Below, piece by piece: positions 10,732 through 21,631 of a DNA stretch of 64,000 bases. Positions within the stretch are counted from its first letter, which is position 1. Each line of letters begins with the position of its first letter. This DNA comes from Bidens hawaiensis (Eukaryota > Streptophyta > Magnoliopsida > Asterales > Asteraceae). The stretch spans positions 1-64,000 of the forward strand of contig JAIQDT010007323.1 in NCBI GenBank assembly GCA_021521415.1, given 5' to 3'. Made by a program: the position numbers and the translations under genes. The notes beneath the pieces are model-generated. The model did no database searches. It saw only the letters and a program-made list of their open reading frames with translations, and had not been told where the DNA came from.

Positions 10732-11504
10732 CTAAGTGTAGCCCTTTGCAACCACTCTCGCTTTATAGCGTTCAACGTTCCCGTTTGGATCAAGTTTTGT
10801 TTTGAACACCCATTTACATCCTACTGGTTTGACACCGTTGGGAAATTCTACCAAATCCCAAACGCCATTTTTCCTCATGGAATCAAGCTCATCAATCATC
10901 ACTTTATTCCATTCAGAAGACTGATCACTGCTCATGGCTTCATTATAAGAGATAGGATCATTAAGCTTTCCAGCGTCAGCTTCAGTCAAGTAGGTGACAT
11001 AATCATCAAAGTTAGTATGTCTTCTAGACCTAGATGACCTCCTGAGTTGATTAGCGGGTTCAGCATTGTCTTGGTTTTGAGTGTTTGATGTGCCTTCATT
11101 TTCTATTATAACGGGTTCTGAGTGTGGAGAAGGTGGCGCAGAAGGTTCAATTGCATGGGTTACAAGAGGAATAACCGGAGTTATAGTAATCGACGAGTCT
11201 CCCCCCGCATCTTGTATTTCTTGCAATTCTTCATAAGGGTTAGTACTGCTCCCACTGATCTTGTAATCCTCCAGGAACACAGCACGCTTGGTTTCTACGA
11301 TACGAGTGACATGGGAAGTACAATAGAAATGATAACCCTTTGAATTTTCAGGATACCCGATAAAGAAGCATGTAACAGTTTTAGGGTTAAGTTTCTTTAG
11401 GAAAGGGTTATAAAGTTTTGCTTCAGCAATACAGCCCCATACTTTCATATAATTAAGACTCGGTTTCCTTCCTATCCAAAGTTCATAAGGAGTTTTAGGG
11501 ACAG
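10732..11504 (-). pseudogene. Copia 1 integrase C-terminus, linker and start of RT
   Basis: It starts at the solo LTR B1 junction and reads WGCIAEAKLYNP and FFIGYPENSKGYHFY, the usual integrase C-terminal signature. A Ser/Pro-rich linker follows, then RRSSRSRRH and the KWVFKTKLDPNGNVERYKAR start of the RT domain. It ends in a TAG at 10732. Removing LTR B1 joins it in frame to 13919-14011. Confidence 0.9.
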
Positions 11505-11755
11505 TGTGACATTCGTCAATTTCGGGTCTTGATTCGTATCCGTTTTGTAAACTTTATTTATGTAAACCGACCCGTTTTGTAAACCGAAACTTTGGATATA
11601 ATAAAAATGATGGATTTTATGTTACAATATTGTTTTACACTTGTTGGGTCTTGAAAATAATCATTTCGATCTTTAAAACGCTTAAAAATCACTTAAAACG
11701 AACTTCAGGGGCCAAAACTGCCATTTTTAAAAATATTGAAAAATCAGGAAATCCA

Positions 11756-11778
11756 CCCCGTCGCGCCGCGCGACGGGG
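11756..11778. other. Perfect GC hairpin upstream of the LTR B1 TATA box
   Basis: CCCCGTCGCG pairs with CGCGACGGGG around a 3 nt loop. All ten pairs are intact and CpG-rich although the surroundings are AT-rich. It lies about 140 bp upstream of the TATA box. Confidence 0.85.
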
Positions 11779-11915
11779 GACCCCTATGCCGGTCGCGTAG
11801 CACGAAGGAAGGGTCTGCAGCTTCACTCGTTTTTGTTTGTTTTGTGTTCGTTTTTTACCCTTTTTGCATGAAATTTCTTGTGTTTAACACCCATCTTTGA
11901 CCCAACTCCTTCCCC

Positions 11916-11923
11916 TATATATA
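11916..11923 (+). promoter_or_regulatory. TATA box of LTR B1
   Basis: TATATATA follows a CCCC stretch and precedes a pyrimidine-rich leader-like segment. This is the usual layout of a plant LTR promoter. Confidence 0.5.
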
Positions 11924-12214
11924 CACACTCTTTACCCCTCATTTACACCTGCTACAACTCCAAATTTATCTCTCAAACATCAAAGATTCAAGGTTATTTA
12001 TTAGTGTTCTTGAAGCTTTGACTTCTAAAAGTCAAATTGAGTTTAATCTTTCTTTCTAACTTGTTAATCTAACCTTATTAATACTTGTTTATGGTGGCAC
12101 AACATATATATAATATAATACCCCTTGTTACCTTTGGTAGTTATTTCTCCGGCTCCGGTCTGTGAGGTTTCGGACCTCGTAAGGCAAGGCTTCATGGAGA
12201 ACTTCGTGTTCTTG

Positions 12215-12245
<31 letters not shown>

Positions 12246-12249
12246 GATA

Positions 12250-12289
<40 letters not shown>
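12215..12289. repeat. (TA)n microsatellite
   Basis: Nearly uninterrupted TA dinucleotides lie inside LTR B1. Confidence 0.95.
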
Positions 12290-12290
<1 letters not shown>

Positions 12291-13918
12291 CTTATTATTG
12301 CTTACTAACCATGCTTAACTTCTGCTCATTTTAGTTTGTTAGTCACATATAGAAGTCTTGGGTATGTGAAATCCATCTATGAACTTATTGTGAGATAGAA
12401 ACCGAACTATTGTTAAAAATACTTGTTGTTGACCTTTTTAGTTGTAGAACTCAAATATTTTCATTTTTACATTATTATACAAGATCTATGATATATGGGT
12501 ATATGGAATCCATCTATGAACTTGTTGTGAGATGGAGGATTTTTACTCGCTTAAAACACACAAGTGCGTTTTTTAGCTATCAAGACTTGTATATTTCTTT
12601 AAAAATAGTTTACAAACTGATTTTTATTATTTTCTTAAGTACTTGGAAATGATGGATCCAACTTGATCTCATAACAAAGTTTGGACCGACAAAACCGAGC
12701 ACTCGCTTAACGTACATTGTTAGTTCTAAAACAATAGATCTACATACTTGGTTAAGTCTTATAAAGTTTTTTTGAGTTATCTCATAACAATTAATATTTT
12801 GGAAAGTTGACTTTAGGTTTGACCATTCGTCAAGACCCAAACCAACAACCCGAACACTCGTTAAAGACCCGTTTTAGTATCTTTAGCCCAATGGAACTTG
12901 CATTTTAGCATTTTTCTCACCTTATTATATAACATTGGTTAAGTAAATATTAAGGTTAGATACTTTAACCCGGTTTCGAGCAAACTTACATTTTTAAAGG
13001 GTTATTATTCTAAATTCTTAAATAGTTACATTTTAAACCATGAACTTTAATTGTTTACTTTTTGCAACAATTATTTTATTTAAAGATCTTTAAGGCAACC
13101 TTTCTATATCCAAGACTTCCTTTTATTTAGGCTTTGTAAGTTAGACTCGTCGTTCCGGCAAATCTCCAAATAATCAATCTTTCAAGTTTATTACTTGAAC
13201 GTGAGTACTTTCATACCCCGTTTTCTATCTTTTATTTTGGGGGTGACATTTCATCTTATCTAAACTAAATGTTTTATACTTGGGTCTTAAACCACAAATG
13301 TTATTGTATACTTTACTTGAATAATTGCTCGATTTGGTGTTCTATGCTTAAATGTCTATGTGTTTATCGCTTTTGGATGTTGGAACTATAAATCCTAAAC
13401 CATTTGGCAACCCCTTATGGCAAGGTGTCGTTAACGTAATTCAATTAACGATAACTATAAAATCCTAGACTATTTGGCATCCCCTTATAGCTAGGTGTCG
13501 CTAACTTGTTTAGCGATAACTATATATCCAAGTTTATAGCTTTAATTTATTGTTTCGTATACAAGTTTTGTGGATCTTTCATACTATATATCTATATGTT
13601 CAAACTTATGAATTACTCACCAACCTTTGTGTTGATAAACTTTATTTTATGAAATGTTATAGGTTTACATATTGGTTGATTTTGGATTCTTGAAGAAAAC
13701 GTCTCAAATACCATTAGGGTATTAGCAAAAATGAACAATATTTGATTTGTTATATTTGTTGTATTTTGTTGTGACTTGTTATGAATATTGTTATGTGACA
13801 TTTTCAATGTTGTGAAATGAAATGAGTTTATTAAATATTGTCGCTTTAATAGTGTCATGTGCTTATGGGCAATCGTTACACCTCGGCATGTTCCGCCGCA
13901 TTTGGTCGGGGTGTGACA

Positions 13919-14555
13919 GACAGACTTAGAAGGAACTCTATTGAGTATATGAATGGCTGCTTTTAAGGCTTCAGTCCAGAGAAATAGAGGTAAATTAGTG
14001 TTGGCTAACATACTGCATTACCATATCTATAAGGGTTCGATTTCTCCGTTCAGCGACACCATTTTGCTAAGGAGTACCTGGCATGGTATATTGGTTCACG
14101 ATCCCATGGCTCTTACAAAACTTATAAAATGGACCAGGGGCCTAGCCCACATCAGTATGTCTTCCATAATATTCACCTTCTCTATCTGATCTGACAACTT
14201 TTATTTGACGATCTAATTGTTTTTCAACTTCAGTTTTATAATCTTTAAAAGTTGTTACATATTCAGATTTTTCTTTAATGAGATACAAGTACATATATCG
14301 GGAATAATCATCAATGAAAGTGATAAATGAAGTATGTCCAGTTATGCCAGCAATGGGGTAAGGACCACTAATATCAGTATGAATGAGTTCTAATAAGTTA
14401 GAGCTCCTGGTCGCGCCTTTCCTATTTGCTGATGTCATTTTGCCTTTAAGACATTTGACACATGTTTCAAAATCGGTGAAATCGAGATGGGGTAAGACTT
14501 CATTCTTCACGAGGCGGGCTAACCGGTCTCGGGAGATGTGGCCTAAACGTTGATG
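13919..14555 (-). pseudogene. Copia 1 integrase core
   Basis: From the N-terminal side: the zinc-binding HHCC region (HQRLGH, then CVKC), the first catalytic Asp in IHTDISGPY, FITFIDDYSRY, and QNGVAERRNRT with the catalytic Glu. TAG codons at 14142-14144 and 14067-14069 stand where relatives have Gln (GQAPGPF, PQQNG). A one-base frameshift near 13993 follows, after which NTNLPLFLWTEAL resumes in another frame up to the LTR B1 junction. A TGA at 14556-14558 marks the N-terminal edge. Confidence 0.9.
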
Positions 14556-14838
14556 TCACAACATAGAAGAAGTTTCTAAGTCTCGTTTCTCTTTAATATT
14601 TGTGAGTGATTCATTAATATTATATGACAACAAAGATTTAGAAAAATTACCATCTAGTTCTAATCTATAAAGACCACCATCCAAAAAGCCATAACCAAAC
14701 ACTTGAGAATTTAAAGAAATAGTAAGTTTGCCACGACCATGAGAAACATCAAAACTGTCCATGTCTAACTTTGGTCCTGATACAAGATTCCGAGTAATCT
14801 CAGGAATATATAAGGTATCATAAAGTTTAATACACTTT
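14556..14838 (-). pseudogene. Copia 1 protease to pre-integrase segment
   Basis: It reads CIKLYDTLYIPEITRNLVSG and MDSFDVSHGRGKLTISLN, the stretch between protease and the GAG-pre-integrase domain. The TGA at 14556 replaces the Trp of the usual LWHQRLGH. The neighbouring 14770-14855 contains the phrase TTTGGTCCTGATACAAG twice, with a frameshift between it and the gag-protease frame. Confidence 0.82.
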
Positions 14839-15867
14839 GGTCCTGATACAAGGTATCATTATTAATTGTAAAGTTCCCACAGCCTTGAATTCAAGTTCTT
14901 TATCATTCCCCAGTCTTAGTGTTCTTTGGTTTCTCTCCAGCTTCCGGATTGAAAGGAATCCCTGAGTAGAATTGGTTACACGAACCATAGAACCAGAATC
15001 AAACCACCATGTATTAGCAGGAACAGTTAAATCATAGGACTCAAGTATCATAAAGAGATCATTACCTTTCTTAGCCAGCCACTCCTTAAAGTCTGAACAG
15101 TCCTTCTGCTTATGAATGTACTTCTTACAGAACTTGCAGAAAGGCTTTCCAGTGGAGTTATGAGAGCTGGTTGAGGCACCTGTATTATTCTTCTGAACTT
15201 TAGCAAACTCCTTTCTTGGATTAGTGTTCTTCCTCTTCTTGGAACTGGTGGCAAAGTAAGCAACTTCAGGTTTGTCCATCTTCATACGCTCTTCCTCTTG
15301 CACGCACATAGCAATCAGCTCACTCATGGTCCATTTGTCCTTCTGGTTGTTGTAATTGATCTTGAAATCTTCATAGGCAGGTGGAAGAGAGGTCATGATG
15401 AAGTGTACCAGAAAACCGTCGTTGATCTCCATGTCTAATCCCTTCAGCTTATGGGCCATGTCATTCATCATCATAATGTGCCCACGAATGCCATTCCTTC
15501 CATCGTACGTAGTAGTCACCAGTTTGAGAATAAGAGTACTAGCATGCGCCTTAGACGTTCCTTTGAATTGTTCATCCACAAAAGCCAGATAGGTTTTAGC
15601 ATTTTCAGAGTCTGGAATGGATCCTCTTATGGGCATGCCAATGGAGTTTTTCATAAGAATTAGAGACATGTGGTTGCATCTCTTCCATTTTTCGAAAAGT
15701 AAGTGCTCAGCAGGAGAGTTGTTAGCGGTTAGTTCCGGAGGTTGATCCTCGTTTAGAGCAAAGTCGAAATCCAAGAAGACAAGATTAAGCATAAGAGATT
15801 CCTTCCAGGCAGCAAAGTTATCTCCAGTTAATGATGTGATTCCACCATTGGGAGCTGTTATTGGAAT
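14827..15867 (-). pseudogene. Copia 1 gag and protease
   Basis: It is open from 15867; the first Met in the frame is at 15792. The Gag (UBN2/retrotran_gag type) region covers about residues 1-200 from that Met. The zinc knuckle CKFCKKYIHKQKDC (CX2CX4HX4C) is near residue 219. The aspartic protease active site WWFDSGS is near residue 263. The conserved Gag N-terminus reads in frame upstream of 15792 (TGDNFAAWKESL), so 15792 is not the natural start. That start has been lost, or lies beyond the TAA at 15868-15870. A frameshift near 14830 ends the frame early. Confidence 0.9.
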
Positions 15868-16046
15868 TTATATGAGAATGTTAAGATACTAAACTAGAAG
15901 GAACTTAAAGTGAACTAGGGGTAATTTAAACTAATGCAGGCATAGATAAGAACCATTTAAATTATGAAGCTGTGATAATTAATATCTATTATTAACATCA
16001 AAATAATAGATTAATGTAATTAATAAAATTCTACTTAAATAAAAGA

Positions 16047-16300
16047 TAAATCACTTTTGGGCAGAATTAAATTTTACTAAAGTATATGTGTAAAACAATT
16101 GTAACACATCACCTTTGGGCAGAAGTGAAACAACCATTTTAATTATGCACGAGTTAGTTTTGCTTTGATATAGATGTATCGCATCACCTTTGGGCAGAAG
16201 TGATACATTTAAATCATGTTTAAGCTAAACTAACATAGCTTGTATTTAGACTTGAATGATATGTTAAATGTATCACATCACCTTTGGGCAGAAGTATACA
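16047..16300. repeat. Four copies of an ATCACCTTTGGGCAGAAGTGAT motif
   Basis: Copies lie near 16047, 16104, 16176 and 16271. ATCAC and GTGAT flank a CTTTGGGCAGA loop, so most copies can form a short hairpin. They are spaced 57-95 bp in the copia leader. Confidence 0.8.
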
Positions 16301-16985
16301 TCATCATTCATTCAAGTTAAGCTTTTTATATGTTTTGTAAAAGTAATCAATATGAATTGTAAGTATTTACAAAACATTAGTACAATTAATAGCAAAAAAG
16401 ATATTAGCCCGGGGTTCGAGGTGGAGCCCCTTAAAAATTTTCAGTGTACTGTTCACGAAAAAAGAATTAGTCTCGGGAAATTTAGTTTTCTGGTTTGATG
16501 CGTTTTCGGGAACTGTTTTAGCCGTAAACACATACACCCATAAGTTTATGAACAGTTAATAATGATTAATCTGAATTCTTAAGGATTGTTTGTTTATCCA
16601 AGATTTGATTATTTTCAAAGTAACTCCTTTATTAAGTTTACAGAATTCGAAATATCTTGGTCTAAATCTTAATCAAAAAAATTAGTAAAACATTATAACA
16701 ATCCATATATTGAACCAGATTATACCAGATTTTCGAAAACTTTTATGAACACGAATAATCATTAATTTACCATATTTTGAAAACTATTAGTTTATATCAG
16801 ACACGATTTTTAAAACCGAAAAATTTTTAGGGTTTGTATATTTTCCGATTTTAATCAAAACAGTAAATAAATAAAACGAATTAATAAAAAACCGAAAATT
16901 GTTAGGGTTTATCAGTTTTTAGTCCATGTCTTCCGGTTTAGATCCTGAGTTAATGGAAGACATGAAGAACTGATTAATCAACATC

Positions 16986-16997
16986 GCTCTGATACCA
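16986..16997 (-). other. Copia 1 primer binding site (initiator Met tRNA)
   Basis: On the minus strand it reads TGGTATCAGAGC, complementary to the 3' end of plant initiator Met tRNA. It lies two bases inside the 5' LTR. It sets the element's orientation. Confidence 0.92.
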
Positions 16998-16999
16998 CA

Positions 17000-17444
17000 T
17001 GTTGATCAGTTCTTCATGTATATAATAGAAAACATGAATATTATGATAAACCTACAACTAAAACATACATGTCACAACAGAGAGAGAGGCCACGGCTGAT
17101 GACAACGATCCAGTCGACATGACAGTCAGCTTGGTCGGGTTCCCCTTTAGGATGTATATTAGTGATGGGGATTAAGGTTCTTGAGAAACCGAATAATATA
17201 GAGGGAGAGAGGCTCACGAATTTATGTGAGGGTTTAGGGTTAGTTGTATGATGTTAATTAGTCTCTTCATATTTATATACATCAAAGGGGAAACCCTTGA
17301 TTAGCATGAAAGGGTAATTTGGTCCATCAACAATTACCTAGCTAATATAATAATAAGGTATAATTAATTAACTTTGATCTATTATAATATAAATGATCAT
17401 GTAGGCCATACATAAATATACATATCCATATATTTATTCTTGCA
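17000..17444 (-). repeat. 5' LTR of copia 1
   Basis: This 445 bp LTR matches 6343-6787. Minus-strand TATATAAA at 17272-17279 is the likely promoter. The right target duplication CTCTT follows at 17445-17449. Confidence 0.93.
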
Positions 17445-17779
17445 CTCTTCACTTCTTGATCGCCTGCCTTGTGTCATGATGAAGGACTTGATGGTAGCGT
17501 GACCAAATAGTCAAATACCACGTTGGATGGTCACTTGATGTTCAAGCTTATACATAATTATATAAAATATAGTTGTACTAGTTTTTATCCCTCTATTAAG
17601 GGGTTGATTTATATTATTTGTTTTTATATTTATTTATTTTTTGAATTTTTATTTTATTATTGTATAAAAGTTAATAATATATACTTATGGTTTAATAATA
17701 AATTGTTTAAAAAATAAATGAGATGTTATAACCTGGTTTAAAAGATATATGAGTTTTGATGAGACTCAAGACACGTTTA
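17445..17779. other. AT-rich non-coding, right flank of copia 1
   Basis: It continues the sequence interrupted at 6342. No gene is recognised. Confidence 0.5.
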
Positions 17780-18454
17780 TTTTTCTTACTATAAAATTTG
17801 TTTTTAATTATAAATAATATATATCTATTTTTTAATAAATCAGATATTAATTTTTTTTATATCCCTACTTTATAGGATTTTTATATCAAATATTTGGTGA
17901 GATTAGTTTTTAATTTAATGAGATGTTATAACCCGTTTAAGAAATATCTGGGTTTGATGAGACCATACCCGTGAATTCGGGTCAAATGCATGAGAAACCT
18001 CCATTTACAAATAATGTAATCTGATGGCTTACGGGAATTTAGGGAGCAACCAGAGAACTTTTAAATGTCTCGTTTATATATATTGCAGATAATGGATAGA
18101 TTAATAATATTTATATATTCAAATGTTTGGTATATGTAGATGTTAATTAATAAAATTGTCAGTCAATTGTAGTGTCAAAATTCAACACAATAAACATGGC
18201 CCGTGAACAAAGAAAAATGAATTGATACACATAATAATAAAAATAAAAACATAAAAGCTAAACTATAAATTAAAATATTTTATAATGAAATTGTATGAAT
18301 TTGCAAGTAATTTATACAATCTTGGTTTTCATAGTTTACGTATAAAAATTATATCTTGTATATCTTGTTATAACAACAATTACTAATATATGTTTACATT
18401 TAAAGCATAATAGAGTTAATATAATATTCATATCTATATAATATATAATACATT
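17780..18454 (+). repeat. Duplicated repeat, copy 3 (partial)
   Basis: It matches the 3' part of the units at 1048-1171 plus 3443-3941 and 4978-5606. Like copy 1, it joins directly to the gypsy pol fragment, at the same breakpoint. Confidence 0.8.
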
Positions 18455-18787
18455 GGACCGTTTAAGATTATGGATCGTGTAGGTGAAGTGGCTTACAAGC
18501 TGGAATAGCCTGAAGAGCTAGAAGGAATTCACTCAACCATCCATGTTTCTCATCTGAGAAAATGTCTAGCCAATGACGTGTCTCATGTGCCATTAATGGA
18601 CATTGAGGTAGATGAACAGTTGAACTACATTGAGCAACCAATCAAAATAGTGGACCGCAAGGAAAAGCAGCTTCGTCATAAAGTTATCCCACTAGTGAAA
18701 GTGATATGGAAGCATCGCAAGGGATCGGATGCTACATGGGAAGTTGAAGAAGAGATGCGCAAATTTTATCCCAATTTGTTTATGTAA
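18455..18787 (+). pseudogene. Ty3/gypsy pol C-terminus with degenerate chromodomain
   Basis: The frame reads GPFKIMDRVGEVAYKLE, a TAG at 18506-18508, then HSTIHVSHLRKCLAND and the chromodomain-like end IPLVKVIWKHRKGSDATWE with FYPNLFM at the natural stop (18785-18787). This resembles the 3' end of plant Tekay/Del-type chromovirus polyproteins, where the tail may target integration. The other copy (3942) reads Leu where this one has the TAG. Everything upstream of Gly-Pro-Phe is missing and replaced by the duplicated repeat. A polypurine tract and LTR follow directly. Confidence 0.88.
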
Positions 18788-18816
18788 TAGTTAGGTTTTG
18801 GGGACGAAACCTCTTT

Positions 18817-18828
18817 AAGGAGGGAAGA
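18817..18828 (+). other. Polypurine tract of the gypsy element
   Basis: AAGGAGGGAAGA lies two bases before the LTR start TGTAACATCCCG. It proves that family-A LTRs belong to this gypsy lineage. Confidence 0.88.
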
Positions 18829-19595
18829 CTTGTAACATCCCGTTTTTCTAGTTTCGTTTAATAAATGAAAATACGAGTTGTTATGAGTCGGGCTAGTGTT
18901 GGGTTAAATGGATATGGGTTATGAAGATAACGAATTGGAAGGTCCAATTCGTTACGTGGATTGATTCGTTACATGAACTGATTCTTTTAACAACCAGTTC
19001 ATTAAAGGGTTCAATTCATTATAAGAACCAGTTCGCTAAGATAAGCCAGTTTGTTAAGAACCAAGTAACGAATTAAAAGTTTGACAAAATGACAGAATGG
19101 TCCATAGACTTAGAAAAAGAATGATTTAATTACAAAGAATCCCTTGAACTTTTAAGTTAGCAAATTAATTAATGATTCAAAATTCTAATGAAAAATGTGA
19201 CAAAATGACAGAATGGCTCGACCCCAGCCAGGGGCTCTGCCACTTGGACCCTACTAGGGGTTGCCGCCCCTAGACCCCGCTGCCAGGGGCCTGCCACCGG
19301 ACCTCCGTTCGATGTGGGTTATAATAAAACTAGAAATACGATATGGATAGCGATAGATAATTGATACGTGTAATTGTTATACAGTTAGTCGTGCACAGCT
19401 AAAGAAGGGAATAACCATTAACGGTGAACGTAACCGCGTTTAGGTGAGTTTCTAGCCCCACTTCCTTGTTATGTTTTCGGGGCTGTGTACATACTCGACG
19501 TGATAGTTAATACACTTACCTTAAGTGGTAAGTGTATGCCTTATATGAATTATGTATGATGATTGCTTGACGGTGCATAAACGATCTTCGGATAT

Positions 19596-21631
19596 TGTAA
19601 CATTCGTTACTTTTCAAACCCGAAAACCCGGCCCATTTTAAATTTTCGGTTTTGTTTCTATTTAAATTTATATATTTTTATAATATTATTAATTAATCTC
19701 AATTTTCACTAATGTATTTTATGTGATAATTTCTATGCTATTATACATTTCACCACCCTTGTAGTATTACATACTCATTTAAAACATTCATAATCAAGAT
19801 CAAATATTTATGTACATGCCCCATGCAATTTAGTAGAATTATTATTTAACTACAACTACTACTTTTATTATTTATAATTATTATTATTAATTTTATTATT
19901 ATTATCATCATCATCTTTTCATATGTTACTTAACTAATAAAAACTAATGAATGATTTAATTCAATAAAATTTATTAAAATAGTTAAACCTTTTGAATACC
20001 CTATTAAACAATTTTTAATTTGTGTTTTAATATATTAAATATGATTAATTTTCATAATTTCCTTAAGACATAACAACTCTATATTTTCAATATAAAAGGA
20101 GGACAAATCCTCCATTATTTTCACACCTCAATCCATTCTTTTCTTAAGTTTAAGAGCACTAACAAGTAAGTTGTTACTATTTCAAGCATTTTATAGCTTT
20201 CATTTTGATTTTATCTTGAATGTTCATACATGTTAATAAGTTGTTCTTCATGATCATGTTACTTTTATCATAAAAATATTATATATTGGTTTTAAGAATC
20301 ATTATGATCATGGATATCCAAGATGAACACTTTGATTTTTCTAAAATCTTGGATCAAGCCTAGTTATTTTGCAAGAACAAACATGAATATATATTTATCT
20401 AAATCTTATGATTCATTGATCATCATAACTTATAAACTTTCTTTTAAATAAGATTATTGATAAAAATTCCTTTTATTTAAAATATTTTACAATAGATATA
20501 ACATACTTCATATCTTTGAATTAATAATTGAGTAAATTAATTATTGTTTATTTTATTTCAACATAACTACTATTTATAATTTTCTTTAAGAGAATTCATG
20601 CAAAACATTTAAGTTAATTAATTAATTATGTTACTTAGAAACAAATTTTTAATCATAAATTGTAATTAATATTATTATTTAATCTTATATTAAAAATTTA
20701 TAATTATTTGTCTACAAATCATTCTTCATCTAATAAACATCAAATGATTTATATAAACTTTATTCATTTTTGTTAAACTCATTAAAAATCCCCAAGTCCC
20801 CATTTACCATAAGTTAATTAACTTTATAATTCCTGTAGCTAGTCCTTGATTTTTGTATCTTCGTTATTATTTATAGTTTCGTGAGATTCAATTGCTTCGT
20901 TTGTTAACTCTCTTTCGGTTATTATTTCAAGTTGTCTTCAATATCAAATGTGAGTTTCTCACACCCCCTTTTAATGCTTTTACACATTTAGGGGGGGTAG
21001 AATATATATCTTATCAACATAACAATCTCGTTTATTTTATTATTTACAAACTACAATTCGTTACATGGACTTGTGTGTTTAATTGCTTACTTGCTCAAAG
21101 ATTACGTGCTCATGGTTTCCTCATTAAGTATGATCATACGCCCCCCCTATACACTCAGGACCTCGATGTTATGAGTGGAATATGGACCCCCGATCCGAGT
21201 ACGTTGGTTGTTACCAACGGAAAAGACACTTACTTGCGCTATTATCCGAGTACGTTGGTGCACAATCCCAACTAGAAAGGACTTTACTTGCTCATTTACA
21301 CTTGTTCATGGAATTGTAGATTTTTATGTAAACATATCAAAACTTGTGTGAACTCACCAACTAGTCATTTAGTTGACATTATTTTATATATATGCTACAG
21401 GTACCTTATTTAGAGAATGTTGCCGTGACGAGGACACTAGAAGTTAGGTTATATTAATAAATGGACAAGTTGTTAATTGTTATTGTATTTCCCTTATATT
21501 TCTTGTTACAAACTTGTGTACTTGATGTTTAAATTAATTAATGATAATATTGTCACTTAATAGTGTCACATGTGTTTTAGGCAATCTGTACGTCACACTC
21601 GGGCGTATTCCGCTTTAGCCGGGTTGTTACA
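19596..21631 (+). mobile_element. Solo LTR, family C, copy C1
   Basis: This 2036 bp LTR begins TGTAACATTCGTTAC and ends GCCGGGTTGTTACA. Flanks GATAT (19591-19595) and GATTT (21632-21636) are a 4-of-5 target duplication, and removing it rejoins the family-A phrase GATCTTCGGATATTGCATG. TATAAAAG at 20091 marks a plus-strand promoter. A TGTGAGT plus CCCCC/GGGGG module lies at about 20949-21000. It has no coding content. Confidence 0.9.
20091..20098 (+). promoter_or_regulatory. TATA box of LTR C1
   Basis: TATAAAAG lies about 495 bp into the LTR, followed by a pyrimidine-rich leader. Confidence 0.5.

Larger units (their letters stand above)
11505..13918 (+). mobile_element. Solo LTR, family B, copy B1 (inside copia 1 integrase)
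   Basis: This 2414 bp LTR begins TGTGACATTCGTC and ends GGTCGGGGTGTGACA, with the exact 5 bp duplication GACAG (11500-11504, 13919-13923). Excision restores the copia integrase frame across AAIHILNRVPSKSV and the following PKTPYE stretch. Inside are a 10 bp GC hairpin, a TATA box, a TA microsatellite and a GTGAGT plus C-run/G-run module near 13200-13246. It is probably gypsy, judged by size only. Confidence 0.92.
15868..16999 (-). other. Copia 1 untranslated leader
   Basis: This is 1.1 kb between primer site and gag, long for a copia element. There is no supported reading frame. It holds a repeated hairpin-forming motif at 16047-16300. Confidence 0.7.
6343..17444 (-). mobile_element. Ty1/copia retrotransposon 1, complete but inactivated, nested
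   Basis: Both 445 bp LTRs start TGTTGATCAG and end in CA, and the 5 bp duplication CTCTT flanks the element (6338-6342, 17445-17449). Transcription runs on the minus strand. In that order: 5' LTR (17000-17444), Met-tRNA primer site, long leader, gag, protease, integrase, reverse transcriptase, RNase H, a purine tract beside 6788, and the 3' LTR (6343-6787). Two solo LTRs are inserted; without them the element is about 6.4 kb. Six nonsense codons and at least two frameshifts kill the polyprotein. The LTRs differ at roughly twenty sites by eye. Confidence 0.95.

Noticed and set aside
12125..12334. Ile/Tyr-rich 69-codon open frame
   Set aside because: It is driven by the TA microsatellite in LTR B1.
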